DNA from: Streptomyces sp. ADI95-17
GTDB taxonomy: Bacteria > Actinomycetota > Actinomycetes > Streptomycetales > Streptomycetaceae
Direction of reading: 5' to 3'
Length of the DNA: 64,000 bases
Assembly: GCF_003846175.1 (NCBI RefSeq)
Contig: NZ_ML123052.1
Location: 244,315 to 308,314, forward strand
Numbering within the stretch: the stretch's first letter is position 1; each line of letters opens with the position of its first letter. Shown here in pieces: positions 1 to 8,154 of this stretch. The notes below the pieces were generated by a model. The model did not search any database. It was not told the DNA's origin and worked only from the letters and a program-made list of their open reading frames with translations. A program made the translations under genes and the position numbers.

Positions 1-149
1 GGCTGCGAGCCATCATTACGGGCATGGGAGCCAGCACACCAGACGGGGTACGGCCCCGCTGAACGGGGCACGCCCCGGATGGACGATCGGCTCACCCCGC
101 CGAGCCGTAAATCAGGACCAACCGTCAGATACCGCCCTACGGTGACGGG
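1..149. other. window edge, upstream region of the redox operon
   Basis: One forward frame is open from the window edge to a TGA at 60-62, reading LRAIITGMG and onward. It could be the tail of a gene that starts outside, but I recognise no family. The rest (63-149) is short, with GC-rich inverted repeats near 55-80, and probably carries the promoter of the cytochrome gene that begins at 150. Confidence 0.3.
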
Positions 150-1409
150 GTGACCGAGCCGCCAGAACCTTCCGACGCAGCCGCGCAGCCCACCCCCGGT
201 GCGCGTACCGGCCCCGCCGAGGCGCCCGGCCCCACCGGCCCGGCCAGTCCCACCGGCCCGGCAGGCTCCGCCGGTCCCGCAGGCTCTGCTGGTCCCACAG
301 GTCCCACAGGTCCCACAGGTCCCGCAGGCTCCGCCGGTCCCGCAGGCTCTGCTGGTCCCACAGGTTTCGCAGGCTCCGCCGGGGCCCGCTCCGTCACCGG
401 CCGGGCGACCGCGGCCGGTGTCATCGTCTCCGTCCTCCTGATCCTCGCGATCGTGCTCGGCAGCCGGCTGCTGGAGAACTTCGACTCCGCCCTTCTCCCG
501 TACGCGGTCGCCGCCGTCTTCCTCGCGTTCGGCGTCGCCTACCGCTACATGGTCTGGGTCTCCGCCCCCGGAGCCCGGCGGCTGTTCAACCAGGGGTGGC
601 GGAGCTTCTTCTCGGTGGCCAACTTCCGCAAGGCCCCCACCGCACTGCCCCGGATGATCGCCACGTACCTGGGCTTCCAGAAATTCCTCGGAGCCCGCTC
701 GCACGCCCGCTGGGCCGCCCACCAGCTGATCTTCTGGGGCTGCGTCCTCGCCGCGCTGATCACCTTCCCACTGACCTGGGGCTGGTTCACCTTCACCTCC
801 GGCACCGGCTCGGGGCCCGGCTACGAGATGCGTATCTGGGGCTTCAAGATCATCGGATTCGACTCCCTGGACGTCCTGGGCTGGCTGATGTTCCACGGCC
901 TGGACATCGCCGCCGTGCTCGTCATCCCCGGCGCCTCGTACTTCCTGTGGCGCCGGATGAAGGACCGCGGCGCCATCACCGGCCAGCGTTTCGCCTACGA
1001 CCTGGTCCCACTGATCGCACTCATCGTCATCTCCGTGACCGGCCTGCTTCTCACCTTCTCGTCGGTCTTCCTGCACGGCGGCGGATACGAGTTCCTGGCG
1101 GTCCTCCACATGGTGTCGGTGGTGTTCACCCTCATCTACATCCCGTTCGGGAAGTTCTTCCACATCGTCCAGCGCCCGGCTGCGGTCGGCATGCAGCTGT
1201 TCAAATACACCGCCCGGCAGGACCGGGAGGTCTTCGCCTGCCGCCGCTGCGAGGAGCCCATCGACACCGGGCCCTACGTCGACAACCTCCGCGCCACCAT
1301 GCGCGACCTCAGCCTTGGCTTCGACGAGTGGGCCGAATACTGCCCGCGCTGCAAGCGGGTGCTGCGGGGCAGTGCCTATCTCTCCCAGGTGAAGAAGGGC
1401 TTCAAGTGA
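150..1409 (+). CDS. NarI-like cytochrome b membrane subunit with collagen-like N-terminus
   Basis: This is a 419-residue protein with a GTG start. Residues 27-80 are Gly-X-Y collagen-like triplets. About six membrane segments follow (first near 88-105, next near 115-135). Candidate haem-b histidines are H185, H191, H249, H309, H320 and H338; the stretch HMVSVVFTL...KFFHIV resembles the last haem-binding helix of NarI. The C-terminal domain holds two CxxC pairs (C364/C367, C398/C401), like a zinc ribbon or rubredoxin knuckle. It overlaps the molybdopterin oxidoreductase start (GTGA) and is probably its quinol-linked membrane anchor. Automatic pipelines may call such proteins MFS transporters, which the histidine pattern does not support. 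The physiological partner reaction is not certain. Confidence 0.8.
   Translation: MTEPPEPSDAAAQPTPGARTGPAEAPGPTGPASPTGPAGSAGPAGSAGPTGPTGPTGPAGSAGPAGSAGPTGFAGSAGARSVTGRATAAGVIVSVLLILAIVLGSRLLENFDSALLPYAVAAVFLAFGVAYRYMVWVSAPGARRLFNQGWRSFFSVANFRKAPTALPRMIATYLGFQKFLGARSHARWAAHQLIFWGCVLAALITFPLTWGWFTFTSGTGSGPGYEMRIWGFKIIGFDSLDVLGWLMFHGLDIAAVLVIPGASYFLWRRMKDRGAITGQRFAYDLVPLIALIVISVTGLLLTFSSVFLHGGGYEFLAVLHMVSVVFTLIYIPFGKFFHIVQRPAAVGMQLFKYTARQDREVFACRRCEEPIDTGPYVDNLRATMRDLSLGFDEWAEYCPRCKRVLRGSAYLSQVKKGFK
225..378 (+). repeat. tandem repeat encoding Gly-X-Y triplets
   Basis: The repeat is built of 9-bp units such as GGTCCCACA and GGCTCCGCC. A 42-bp block is identical at 261-302 and 324-365, a 63-bp period that suggests recent internal duplication. 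The length is a multiple of three, so copy changes keep the frame. Confidence 0.85.
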
Positions 1410-3730
1410 CCGCGGATCCGCGAGCGGCCGACCCCCGTACGGCCGTCCCGCTCGACCCCTCGCTCGCCCCGCCCGGCACCCGGGCCTTCCGGGACGCGGG
1501 CGGGATCCCCGCCGACCGATGGCGCGCCGACCAGGACGGCGAGACGCTCGTCCCCACCCACTGCTGTTTCTGCGGGGTGCAGTGCGGGATGTATCTGCGC
1601 GTCGACCGTGGCGGCAAGGTCTTCGGCGTCGAACCCCGCAACCACGACATCAACCGGATGCGGCTGTGCCCCAAGGGGATCAACGCGTACCAGCAGGTCA
1701 ACCACCCCGACCGGCTCACCGCCCCGCTGATGCGCCGCTCCCGCGACGAGGAGTTCCGCGAGGTCTCCTGGGACGATGCGCTGGACTTCACCGTCGCCGA
1801 GATCAGGCGCATCCAGCAGAGCCACGGGAACGACGCCTTCGGGCTGCTCGGCGGCGCCAGTCTTTTCTCCGAGAAGACCTATCTGGTCGGCAAATTCGCC
1901 CGGGTCGCGCTCAAGTCCCGGCACGTCGACTACAACGGCCGGCTCTGCATGGTCAGCGCCGCGGGCGCCAACAAACTCGCCTTCGGCATCGACCGGGCCG
2001 GCAACCCCTTCTCCGACATCCTGCTCACCGACTGCCTGCTGATCGCCGGCTCCAACGTCGGCGAATGCTTCCCCGTGATGACCCAGTACGTGTGGGGAGC
2101 CCGGGACCGCGGTGCGAGCCTGATCGTCGTCGACCCGAGGGAGACCGCGATCGCCCGCACGGCCGACATCCACGTCGCCCTCAAGCCCGGCACCGATTCG
2201 GCCTTCTTCAACTCCGTGCTGCACGTGGTCGTCGAGGAGGGGCTGACCGACGAGGCCTATCTCGCAGCCCACGCCACCGGCTGGGAGGAGGTGAAGGCCA
2301 AGGTGGCCGAGTATCCGCCGTACCGGGCCGCCGAGATCTGCGGCATCCCCGTCGAGCAGATCACCCAGGTCGCCCGGGCCTTCGCCCGCGCCCCCAAGGC
2401 CATGGCCTGGCACGCCCGAGGCATCGAGCACCACTCGCAGGGCGTCGAGAACTGCCTCAGCGTGATCAACCTCTGCACCGCCACCGGCCACATCGGCAGG
2501 CCCGGAGCCGGCTACGGCACCATCACCGGCCAGGGCAACGGGCAGGGCGGCCGTGAGCACGGGCAGAAATCCGACCTCCTGCCCGGCGGCCGCTCGATCA
2601 TGAACGAGGAGCACCGCAGGCAGATCTGCGAGATCTGGGGCATCGAGGAGTCCGAACTCCCGCCCGCCGGCACCTCGATGATGGAAATGGTCTGGCAGAT
2701 GCAGCGCCGCGAGATCCGCGGCCTGATCGGCATCTGCAACAACCCCTTCGTCTCCCTCCCCAACTACAGGGTGGTCAAGGAGGGGTACGACGCCACGGAA
2801 TTCCACGCTCAATTCGACTTCTTCCTCTCCGAGACCGCTGCCAACGCACATGTCGTCTTTCCCGTCACCACCTGGGCCGAGGACGAAGGGGTGATGGCCA
2901 ATGCCGAGGCCCGGGTGGTCAAGCACAACAAGGCCCAGGACCCGCCGCCCGGCGTACGGACCGACACCTGGGTGATGTGCGAACTCGCCAGGCGCCTCGG
3001 CGCGGGCGACAAATTCGCCTTCCCCGACTCCCGCGCCGTCTTCGACGAACTGCGGATCGCCTCCGCCGGCACCGTCAACGACTACTACGGCATCACTTAC
3101 GAACGGCTGGAGGAGACCGGCGGAATCGCCTGGCCCTGCCCCACCACCGACCACCCCGGCACCCCTCGGCTCTTCGAGGACGGCAGGACCTACCACCCGG
3201 ACGGCAAGATCCATCTGCAGGTCGTCGAATGGCACCCGCCGATGGACCCGTACGACGACGAGCACCCCATGTCACTCACCACCGGGCGCACCGTCGCCCA
3301 CTTCCTCTCCGGCAACCAGACCCGCCGTCTGGGCGCCCTCGTGGAACAGACCCCGCGCCCCTGGGCCGAGCTCCATCCCTCCCACGGCTTCCACAACGGC
3401 GAACCGGTCCGCGTCGTCACCCGGCGCGGCAGCGAGGTGTTCCCCGCACTGGTCACCGAGGCGATCCGCCCCGACACCGTCTTCATCCCGTACCACTGGC
3501 CCGTCCCCACCGCGGCCAACGCCCTCACCATCGACGCCCTCGACCCCCGCTCCAAGATCCCCGAGTACAAGGTGTGTGCCTGCCGCATCGAGCACGCCGA
3601 CAAGATCGACGACGTCCCCGCACCGCCTGTCGCGCCCGGCCAGGTCAGTTACCCGGAGCCCCAGATCGCCCGGACCGACCCGCTGCCGCCCACGGCCCCC
3701 CAGGGGCGTGGCACCTCGGAGAGGAGCTGA
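1406..3730 (+). CDS. molybdopterin oxidoreductase, NapA/NasA (nitrate reductase) type
   Basis: A 774-residue catalytic subunit. The GTG start at 1406 overlaps the upstream stop. The motif C53-x2-C56-x3-C60-x27-C88 binds a [4Fe-4S] cluster, and C181 in GRLCMVSAAG is the expected molybdenum ligand. Cys-Met at this place is seen in NapA and NasA, whereas formate dehydrogenases have Cys/Sec followed by His, so a nitrate-reductase-like enzyme is favoured. Molybdopterin-binding segments follow (VVDPRETAIARTADIH, GNGQGGREHGQKSDLLPGG), then a C-terminal MGD-binding domain with TTGRTVAHFLSG. No Tat signal is visible, so it should act in the cytoplasm. The frame is open far upstream of 1406, but that part lies over the cytochrome gene. 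The substrate is inferred, not shown. Confidence 0.9.
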   Translation: MTADPRAADPRTAVPLDPSLAPPGTRAFRDAGGIPADRWRADQDGETLVPTHCCFCGVQCGMYLRVDRGGKVFGVEPRNHDINRMRLCPKGINAYQQVNHPDRLTAPLMRRSRDEEFREVSWDDALDFTVAEIRRIQQSHGNDAFGLLGGASLFSEKTYLVGKFARVALKSRHVDYNGRLCMVSAAGANKLAFGIDRAGNPFSDILLTDCLLIAGSNVGECFPVMTQYVWGARDRGASLIVVDPRETAIARTADIHVALKPGTDSAFFNSVLHVVVEEGLTDEAYLAAHATGWEEVKAKVAEYPPYRAAEICGIPVEQITQVARAFARAPKAMAWHARGIEHHSQGVENCLSVINLCTATGHIGRPGAGYGTITGQGNGQGGREHGQKSDLLPGGRSIMNEEHRRQICEIWGIEESELPPAGTSMMEMVWQMQRREIRGLIGICNNPFVSLPNYRVVKEGYDATEFHAQFDFFLSETAANAHVVFPVTTWAEDEGVMANAEARVVKHNKAQDPPPGVRTDTWVMCELARRLGAGDKFAFPDSRAVFDELRIASAGTVNDYYGITYERLEETGGIAWPCPTTDHPGTPRLFEDGRTYHPDGKIHLQVVEWHPPMDPYDDEHPMSLTTGRTVAHFLSGNQTRRLGALVEQTPRPWAELHPSHGFHNGEPVRVVTRRGSEVFPALVTEAIRPDTVFIPYHWPVPTAANALTIDALDPRSKIPEYKVCACRIEHADKIDDVPAPPVAPGQVSYPEPQIARTDPLPPTAPQGRGTSERS

Positions 3731-3737
3731 CCGTCCC

Positions 3738-4340
3738 ATGATGGGCAGAACGATCTTCATCGACCCGGGGCGCTGCATCGGCTGCCAGGCCTGCGTCTCC
3801 GCCTGCCGGGAATGCGACTCGCACCGCGGCAAGTCGATGATCCACCTCGACTACACCGACGAGGGCCGGTCCGTGGCCTCCCTCCCCACTGTCTGCATGC
3901 ACTGCGAGGACCCGGTCGCCCCGTGCGCCGAGGTCTGTCCCGCCGACGCGATCCTGGTGACCGCCGACGGTGTGGTGCAGCAGGCCGACACCACCCGCTG
4001 CATCGGCTGCGCCAACTGCGTCAATGCCTGCCCCTTCGGCGTCCCGAAGATCGATCTCCAGGCGAAGCTGCAGATGAAATGCAACCTCTGCTACGACCGC
4101 ACCGCCTACGGACTCGCCCCCATGTGCGCGACCGTCTGCCCGACCGGGGCGCTGTTCTACGGGACCGTCGAGGAGCTCCAGGCGGAGCGCCCCGGCGTCC
4201 AGGTCGCCGACATCTTCAGCTTCGGCCGGAGCGAGGTGCGCACCGGCGTGGCCATGGTCGTCCCCGCCGACCGGATGCAGTGGCCGGTCCCCGGAGGCCT
4301 TCCCGTCGTCGAGATCAACGGGAAGGACGTCCGCCGATGA
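3738..4340 (+). CDS. 4Fe-4S dicluster ferredoxin-type electron transfer subunit
   Basis: A 200-residue protein starting at the first of two adjacent ATGs (3738, 3741) behind GAGG. It has sixteen cysteines in four groups: CIGCQACVSAC; CMHCEDPVAPCAEVC; CIGCANCVNAC; and CNLCYDRTAYGLAPMCATVC. This is the arrangement of DmsB, NrfC and FdnH, each carrying four [4Fe-4S] clusters. It should pass electrons between the cytochrome b or Rieske subunit and the molybdenum enzyme encoded just upstream. No Tat signal is present, so like the catalytic subunit it is probably cytoplasmic. It overlaps the Rieske gene by ATGA. Confidence 0.93.
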   Translation: MMGRTIFIDPGRCIGCQACVSACRECDSHRGKSMIHLDYTDEGRSVASLPTVCMHCEDPVAPCAEVCPADAILVTADGVVQQADTTRCIGCANCVNACPFGVPKIDLQAKLQMKCNLCYDRTAYGLAPMCATVCPTGALFYGTVEELQAERPGVQVADIFSFGRSEVRTGVAMVVPADRMQWPVPGGLPVVEINGKDVRR

Positions 4341-5050
4341 GCGTCACCGAACAGCCGCCCTCCGGCGATCCGCGCGAAGCCCTGCACGACCGGATCGCTG
4401 CCGACTCCCTCACCACCCGGCGTGACTACCTCCGGATCGTGACGACCGTCTCCGGCGGGCTCGCCGTCGGCGGTCTCGGTGTGGCGGCGGGAATCCTGCC
4501 GCGCCACGGCGACCCCGACGACGACAGGACACCCTCGCCGAAGAGGATCGCCGCCCAGCTCCTGCCCGGTGAGTCCATCGCCTTCCACTACCCGGACGAG
4601 GAGGACAAGGCGGTCGCCGTCCGGCTGGACGACGGCACCCTCGTCGGCTACTCCGCGATCTGTACCCATCTCGCCTGTGCCGTGCTCTGGCGCAAGGACC
4701 GGGGTTCCGAGGGCGAGCTGTACTGCCCCTGCCACGAAGGCGTCTTCGACGCCCGTACCGGAGAGGTCACCGCCGGGCCGCCGCCGCGTGCGCTGCCCAA
4801 GGTGGTGGTCATCGAACAGGCCGACGGCAGCATCTGGGCCATCGGTACGACGCGCTCGGGCGAGAGCGTCGAGCAGGGGCTGTGCCGCCGGTTCCGCGCC
4901 GACCGCCCGGACCTCGCCTCCCGCATCGGCTGCCCCGCCGTCGAGGGCGGCGGTGCGGAGGGACCCGTGGACGCTGAGCCGGGGACTGCCATGACCGAGG
5001 CCATGACCGAGGCCAGGACCGAGGCCGAGACTACTGGCAGGCGGACATGA
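4337..5050 (+). CDS. Rieske [2Fe-2S] protein with Tat-type N-terminus
   Basis: A 237-residue protein. TTRRDYLRIVTT (R28-R29) followed by the hydrophobic stretch VSGGLAVGGLGVAAGIL resembles an uncleaved Tat signal anchor, so the domain is probably exported and membrane-tethered. C109-x-H111 and C130/C132-H133 (CTHLAC, CPCHEG) are the Rieske ligands and disulfide cysteines. The C-terminus carries a degenerate repeat (AMTEAMTEARTEAE) from a 12-bp tandem unit at 4988-5023. Both ends overlap neighbouring genes by ATGA, so expression is tightly coupled. An outside-facing Rieske protein beside cytoplasmic molybdenum and FeS subunits is an unusual mix. Confidence 0.9.
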   Translation: MSVTEQPPSGDPREALHDRIAADSLTTRRDYLRIVTTVSGGLAVGGLGVAAGILPRHGDPDDDRTPSPKRIAAQLLPGESIAFHYPDEEDKAVAVRLDDGTLVGYSAICTHLACAVLWRKDRGSEGELYCPCHEGVFDARTGEVTAGPPPRALPKVVVIEQADGSIWAIGTTRSGESVEQGLCRRFRADRPDLASRIGCPAVEGGGAEGPVDAEPGTAMTEAMTEARTEAETTGRRT

Positions 5051-5424
5051 GCGACGCCCCGCAGTACCGGAACCCGGAGCCCCCGGAGTACCACCCGGGA
5101 AGTGCTCGTCCCGAACTCAACCGGCCGGTCCACGAGCGCTATCCGCAGATCCGCGCCACAAGCGGCTACGGCGACCCCCGGGTCCGCCACACCGGCCCCG
5201 GGCCGGGGGCCGGTACCGACCAGGAGCCCGAGCGGTCCTCGAAACTGACGGCCCGGCTGGCCCTCGCCATGACGGTGGTCATCGGCCAGCTCTGGGGACT
5301 GACCGCCATCATCGACGCATGGATGGAGGGCAACACCGGTACGGCCTGGTGGGGTGCAGGCTTCCTGTGCCTGTCGTTCCTCGTCGTCCTCGGGCTGTGG
5401 CTGATCGACCCGAAGGACCGTTGA
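5047..5424 (+). CDS. small two-helix membrane protein of the redox operon
   Basis: A 125-residue protein with a proline-rich cytoplasmic N-terminal half and two predicted membrane helices (LALAMTVVIGQLWGLTAII; FLCLSFLVVLGLWLI). Its ATG overlaps the Rieske stop, so it is the fifth cistron. I recognise no family. Its size and position suggest an assembly or anchoring factor for the Rieske or cytochrome subunit. Confidence 0.8.
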   Translation: MSDAPQYRNPEPPEYHPGSARPELNRPVHERYPQIRATSGYGDPRVRHTGPGPGAGTDQEPERSSKLTARLALAMTVVIGQLWGLTAIIDAWMEGNTGTAWWGAGFLCLSFLVVLGLWLIDPKDR

Positions 5425-5445
5425 CCGCCGCCGTACCCTTGACGT

Positions 5446-5655
5446 ATGAGCACCGCCCCCGCCTCCGGCCCGCGCGATTCGAAGCCCTCCCGGCCGGACC
5501 GGCCGAAACCGAAACCGGCTCTGATCTTCGACGATCCGCTGGACCAGCAGTCCGCGGACGATACGGACCGGGGGTGGGGCGAGCGGGCCCCGGCCGGTGG
5601 CAGCGCCGCCGATCTGGCGCGCTTCCTCGACGAGAAGCCGCCCCACCACATCTGA
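5446..5655 (+). CDS. small hypothetical protein, proline- and aspartate-rich
   Basis: A 69-residue hydrophilic protein starting at ATG 5446, 21 bp after the previous stop. The sequence (APASGPRDSKPSRPDRPKPK, then a DDPLDQQSADD core and an SAADLARFLDEKPPHHI tail) has no membrane segment and is probably largely disordered. The regular C-terminal helix and the position make it a plausible real gene. I know no function for it. Confidence 0.55.
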   Translation: MSTAPASGPRDSKPSRPDRPKPKPALIFDDPLDQQSADDTDRGWGERAPAGGSAADLARFLDEKPPHHI

Positions 5656-5713
5656 TTCCCCGCCCCGTGGTGGTCCGGTGGCGCTGCCGCCGGTTCTTCC
5701 GCCGCGCTTCGCG

Positions 5714-6220
5714 CTACTCGTCGTGGCCACGGCCGGGGGTCTCGCCGGTCTCGCCCGCCGGGCCGCCGCGTTGCGAGACGAGTGCGTCGCGGATCTCCTT
5801 CAGTACCTCCAGCTCGCTCACCTCCAGCGTCTCCTGCACCCCTTCCTTCGCGGCCTGCATCGCCGCCCGCCTGGCCAGGTACTTGGCCATGGGCAGGACC
5901 ATCAGGAAGTACACGACGGCTGCCGTGATCAGGAAGCTGAGGGTGGCGCTGAGCACCGAGCCCCACAGGATCCGGATGCCCTCGGTGGTCTCGCCCGTCT
6001 TCGGGTCCGTGACGCAGGGGCCCTTGAGGCAGGAGCTGTAGCTCTCCAGGTCCTTGGTGCCGAACGCGCCGACCAGCGGGTTGATGACTCCCTTGACGAT
6101 CGAGTTCACGATCTGGGTGAACGCGGCACCGATGACGACTGCGACCGCCAGATCGATCACGTTGCCGCGCATCAGGAAGGCTTTGAACCCTTCCAGCAGA
6201 CTGACCTTCTTCTCGCTCAC
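5714..6220 (-). CDS. mscL: large-conductance mechanosensitive channel
   Basis: A 168-residue MscL homologue. The N-terminus KKVSLLEGFKAFLMRGNVIDLAVAVVIGAAF is the family signature (amphipathic helix S1 plus pore-lining TM1). A periplasmic loop follows (SYSSCLKGPC, with two cysteines that may bridge), then TM2 (ATLSFLITAAVVYFLMVLP) and a charged cytoplasmic helix bundle ending in a Gly/Glu tail. It acts as an emergency release valve on hypo-osmotic shock. In mycobacteria mscL also lies near the fmdB-galU-moeA block, which supports the synteny seen here. Confidence 0.97.
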   Translation of the reverse strand: MSEKKVSLLEGFKAFLMRGNVIDLAVAVVIGAAFTQIVNSIVKGVINPLVGAFGTKDLESYSSCLKGPCVTDPKTGETTEGIRILWGSVLSATLSFLITAAVVYFLMVLPMAKYLARRAAMQAAKEGVQETLEVSELEVLKEIRDALVSQRGGPAGETGETPGRGHDE

Positions 6221-6343
6221 AGGTGAGCCTTCCTTCGCGTGTGCTGTAGGCGGAGCAAACTCCTCCGCAACTTACGGCAGTACGCGTTGAAAACACCCGA
6301 TTCTGGGGATTGGTCAGGTGACTTGATCGATCGTCAGTGCGAA

Positions 6344-6982
6344 TCAACATAGGGTCACCGCCAGTTGGGACGAGATGCCCGCGCCGGCCAGCGCGGTGGC
6401 CGTTTCCCGGGGGACGGCCAGCACGATCAGCGCACCGTCCTGCGTGGAGCCGTCGGAACCCTCGAAGCCCGCGGCGCCGTCCGCCGCGGTGTGCGGCACC
6501 TCCGCCACCCGCGCGCCCTTCGCCAGCACCCGGGCCCCGGCGCCGGTCCCTCCTCGGGCCTCCCCGGCAGTGATCACGTCGACATGGTCACCCGGCCGCA
6601 ATAAGCGCACCGTCCCCGCATCCGCGATCCGGACCGGCGCGGACACCAACCGGCCCGGTCGCCGCGCCCGCTCCGGCGCCGCCCCTGCCGTATCACCGGC
6701 TCCCGCCCCGTACGCGGCATCGCCGCCCGCGCCCGTACCGCCACCGCCCAGCCCCGTGGCGGCGAGTGCTGCGGCCGTCAGGGCCAGCCCGGCCGCGAGA
6801 GCACGACGCTGCCGCCACAATGCCCGCTGCAGCCGGTGCCCACCGCCTCCGCGCACCCGCAGCGGTTCGAACGCGGGCACCCCGCAGGGCGGCGGCGCCG
6901 GCGACGGGGACGGCAACGGCGGGAATGACGTGGGAGGCGCGGACGATGCGGACGATGCGGACGATGCGGACGATGTAAGCAT
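6344..6982 (-). CDS. SAF-domain (CpaB/RcpC-like) membrane protein
   Basis: A 212-residue protein. I chose the ATG at 6982 because AGGTGG sits eight bases upstream. The N-terminus is a low-complexity Ser-Ala and Pro stretch, followed by a basic segment and one membrane helix (ALAAGLALTAAALAATGLG). A small beta domain follows (RLVSAPVRIADAGTVRLLRPGDHVDVITAG) that matches the SAF fold of Flp pilus CpaB/RcpC proteins. It probably faces outward. No other pilus genes lie next to it, so a pilus role is only suggested. The frame continues upstream but is very Gly/Arg-rich and probably not coding. Confidence 0.75.
   Translation of the reverse strand: MLTSSASSASSASSAPPTSFPPLPSPSPAPPPCGVPAFEPLRVRGGGGHRLQRALWRQRRALAAGLALTAAALAATGLGGGGTGAGGDAAYGAGAGDTAGAAPERARRPGRLVSAPVRIADAGTVRLLRPGDHVDVITAGEARGGTGAGARVLAKGARVAEVPHTAADGAAGFEGSDGSTQDGALIVLAVPRETATALAGAGISSQLAVTLC
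6939..6974 (-). repeat. four 9-bp repeats at the 5' end of the SAF-domain gene
   Basis: GCGGACGAT is repeated four times exactly, encoding the SSASSASSASSA stretch near the N-terminus on the complementary strand. The repeats begin only a few codons after the start. Confidence 0.9.
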
Positions 6983-7164
6983 GGTCGATACCACCTGCTG
7001 TGAGGAGTGCGTGGGGAGTTCCGGACGAACACCCCTCACGATCCACCGTCCGCGAGATTCCCGCCGAAGCCTGTGGACAGCCCCGGAGTTGTGGAAAAGT
7101 CCGTCACCCGCCCCGCGGCGCCCCGCCCCGCCCTGCGGCGCCCCGCCCCACGGCATCCGCCCCG

Positions 7165-7998
7165 CTAAGGCAGCTCGATCCCCGGCTTCAGCCCGTCCAG
7201 CGCGTGTGAGCACGGGCAGTCCCGGTCCGCCTCCGCCGGCAGCGCGGCCACCACGTCGAAGAGGACCGAGCGCAGCCGGCTCACGTTGGCCGCGAACACC
7301 TCCAGCACCTCCCCGTGCGAGACGCCGTCGCCGGCCTCCGCGCCCGCGTCCAGGTCCGTCACCAGGGTCATCGTCGTGTAGCACAGGCCCAGCTCACGGG
7401 CGAGGACGGCCTCCGGGTGACCGGTCATCCCGACCACCGACCAGCCCATCGCCGCATGCCAGCGCGACTCCGCCCGGGTCGAGAAGCGCGGCCCCTCGAC
7501 GACCACCAGCGTCCCGCCGTCCACCGGATCCCAGTTCTCCGCGCGGGCCGCGGTCAGCGCCGCCCTGCGCCCCTCGGGGCAGTACGGATCGGCGAAGCCC
7601 AGGTGCAGGACGTTCGGCTCCGCCCCGTCGGCCCGGGTCTCCCCGTCGTAGTACGTCTGCGTCCGGGCCTTGGTGCGGTCCACCAACTGGTCGGGGACGA
7701 GCAGGGTGCCCGGTCCGTACTCCGGACGCAGGCCGCCCACCGCGCACGGGCCGAGCACCTGACGTACGCCGACGGAGCGCAGCGCCCACATGTTGGCCCG
7801 GTAGTTGATGCGGTGCGGCGGCAGGTGGTGGCCGCGTCCGTGGCGGGGGAGGAAGGCGACCCGGCGGCCGCCCACCTCGCCGAGGAAGAGGGAGTCGCTC
7901 GGCGCTCCGTACGGGGTGTCCACGCGCACCTCCGTGACGTCCTCCAGGAAGGAGTACAAGCCCGAGCCGCCGATGACACCGATCTCTGCGTTCACCAT
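7165..7998 (-). CDS. mtnP: S-methyl-5'-thioadenosine phosphorylase
   Basis: A 277-residue purine nucleoside phosphorylase family member. MVNAEIGVIGGSGLYSFL gives the N-terminal phosphate-binding loop. RHGRGHHLPPHRINYRAN is the family signature, EGPRFSTRAE and GMTGHPEAVLARE form the nucleoside site, and LVTDLDAG holds the base-binding Asp residues. The reaction splits methylthioadenosine with phosphate to adenine and methylthioribose-1-phosphate for methionine salvage. The ATG at 7998 is chosen because the family starts there, although the frame stays open upstream. It lies between the SAF-domain gene and the fmdB-like gene on the same strand. Confidence 0.93.
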   Translation of the reverse strand: MVNAEIGVIGGSGLYSFLEDVTEVRVDTPYGAPSDSLFLGEVGGRRVAFLPRHGRGHHLPPHRINYRANMWALRSVGVRQVLGPCAVGGLRPEYGPGTLLVPDQLVDRTKARTQTYYDGETRADGAEPNVLHLGFADPYCPEGRRAALTAARAENWDPVDGGTLVVVEGPRFSTRAESRWHAAMGWSVVGMTGHPEAVLARELGLCYTTMTLVTDLDAGAEAGDGVSHGEVLEVFAANVSRLRSVLFDVVAALPAEADRDCPCSHALDGLKPGIELP

Positions 7999-8092
7999 GC
8001 GATCACAGTAGCGGCGCGCGAAAACGCCGGGATCCCCGCCCTGACACCGGCATCCCCGCTCCGGCACCCGCATCCCCGCATCCCCGGAGACG

Positions 8093-8129
8093 CCGGGAGC
8101 CCCGCCGAACGGATCGGCGGGGCTCCCGG
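8093..8129 (-). terminator. strong hairpin downstream of the fmdB-like gene
   Basis: Arms 8093-8107 and 8115-8129 pair perfectly over 15 bp around a 7-base loop. It lies just after the stop of the fmdB-like gene and before the phosphorylase gene. No U-tract follows, as is common for high-GC actinomycete terminators. Confidence 0.8.
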
Positions 8130-8154
8130 TGGAAGTGCGGAAGTGCGGTTCGGC

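Noticed and set aside
596..1405. Upstream extension of the molybdopterin oxidoreductase
   Set aside because: The stretch is a shifted frame of the cytochrome gene, Arg/Pro/His-rich; the conserved protein starts at GTG 1406.
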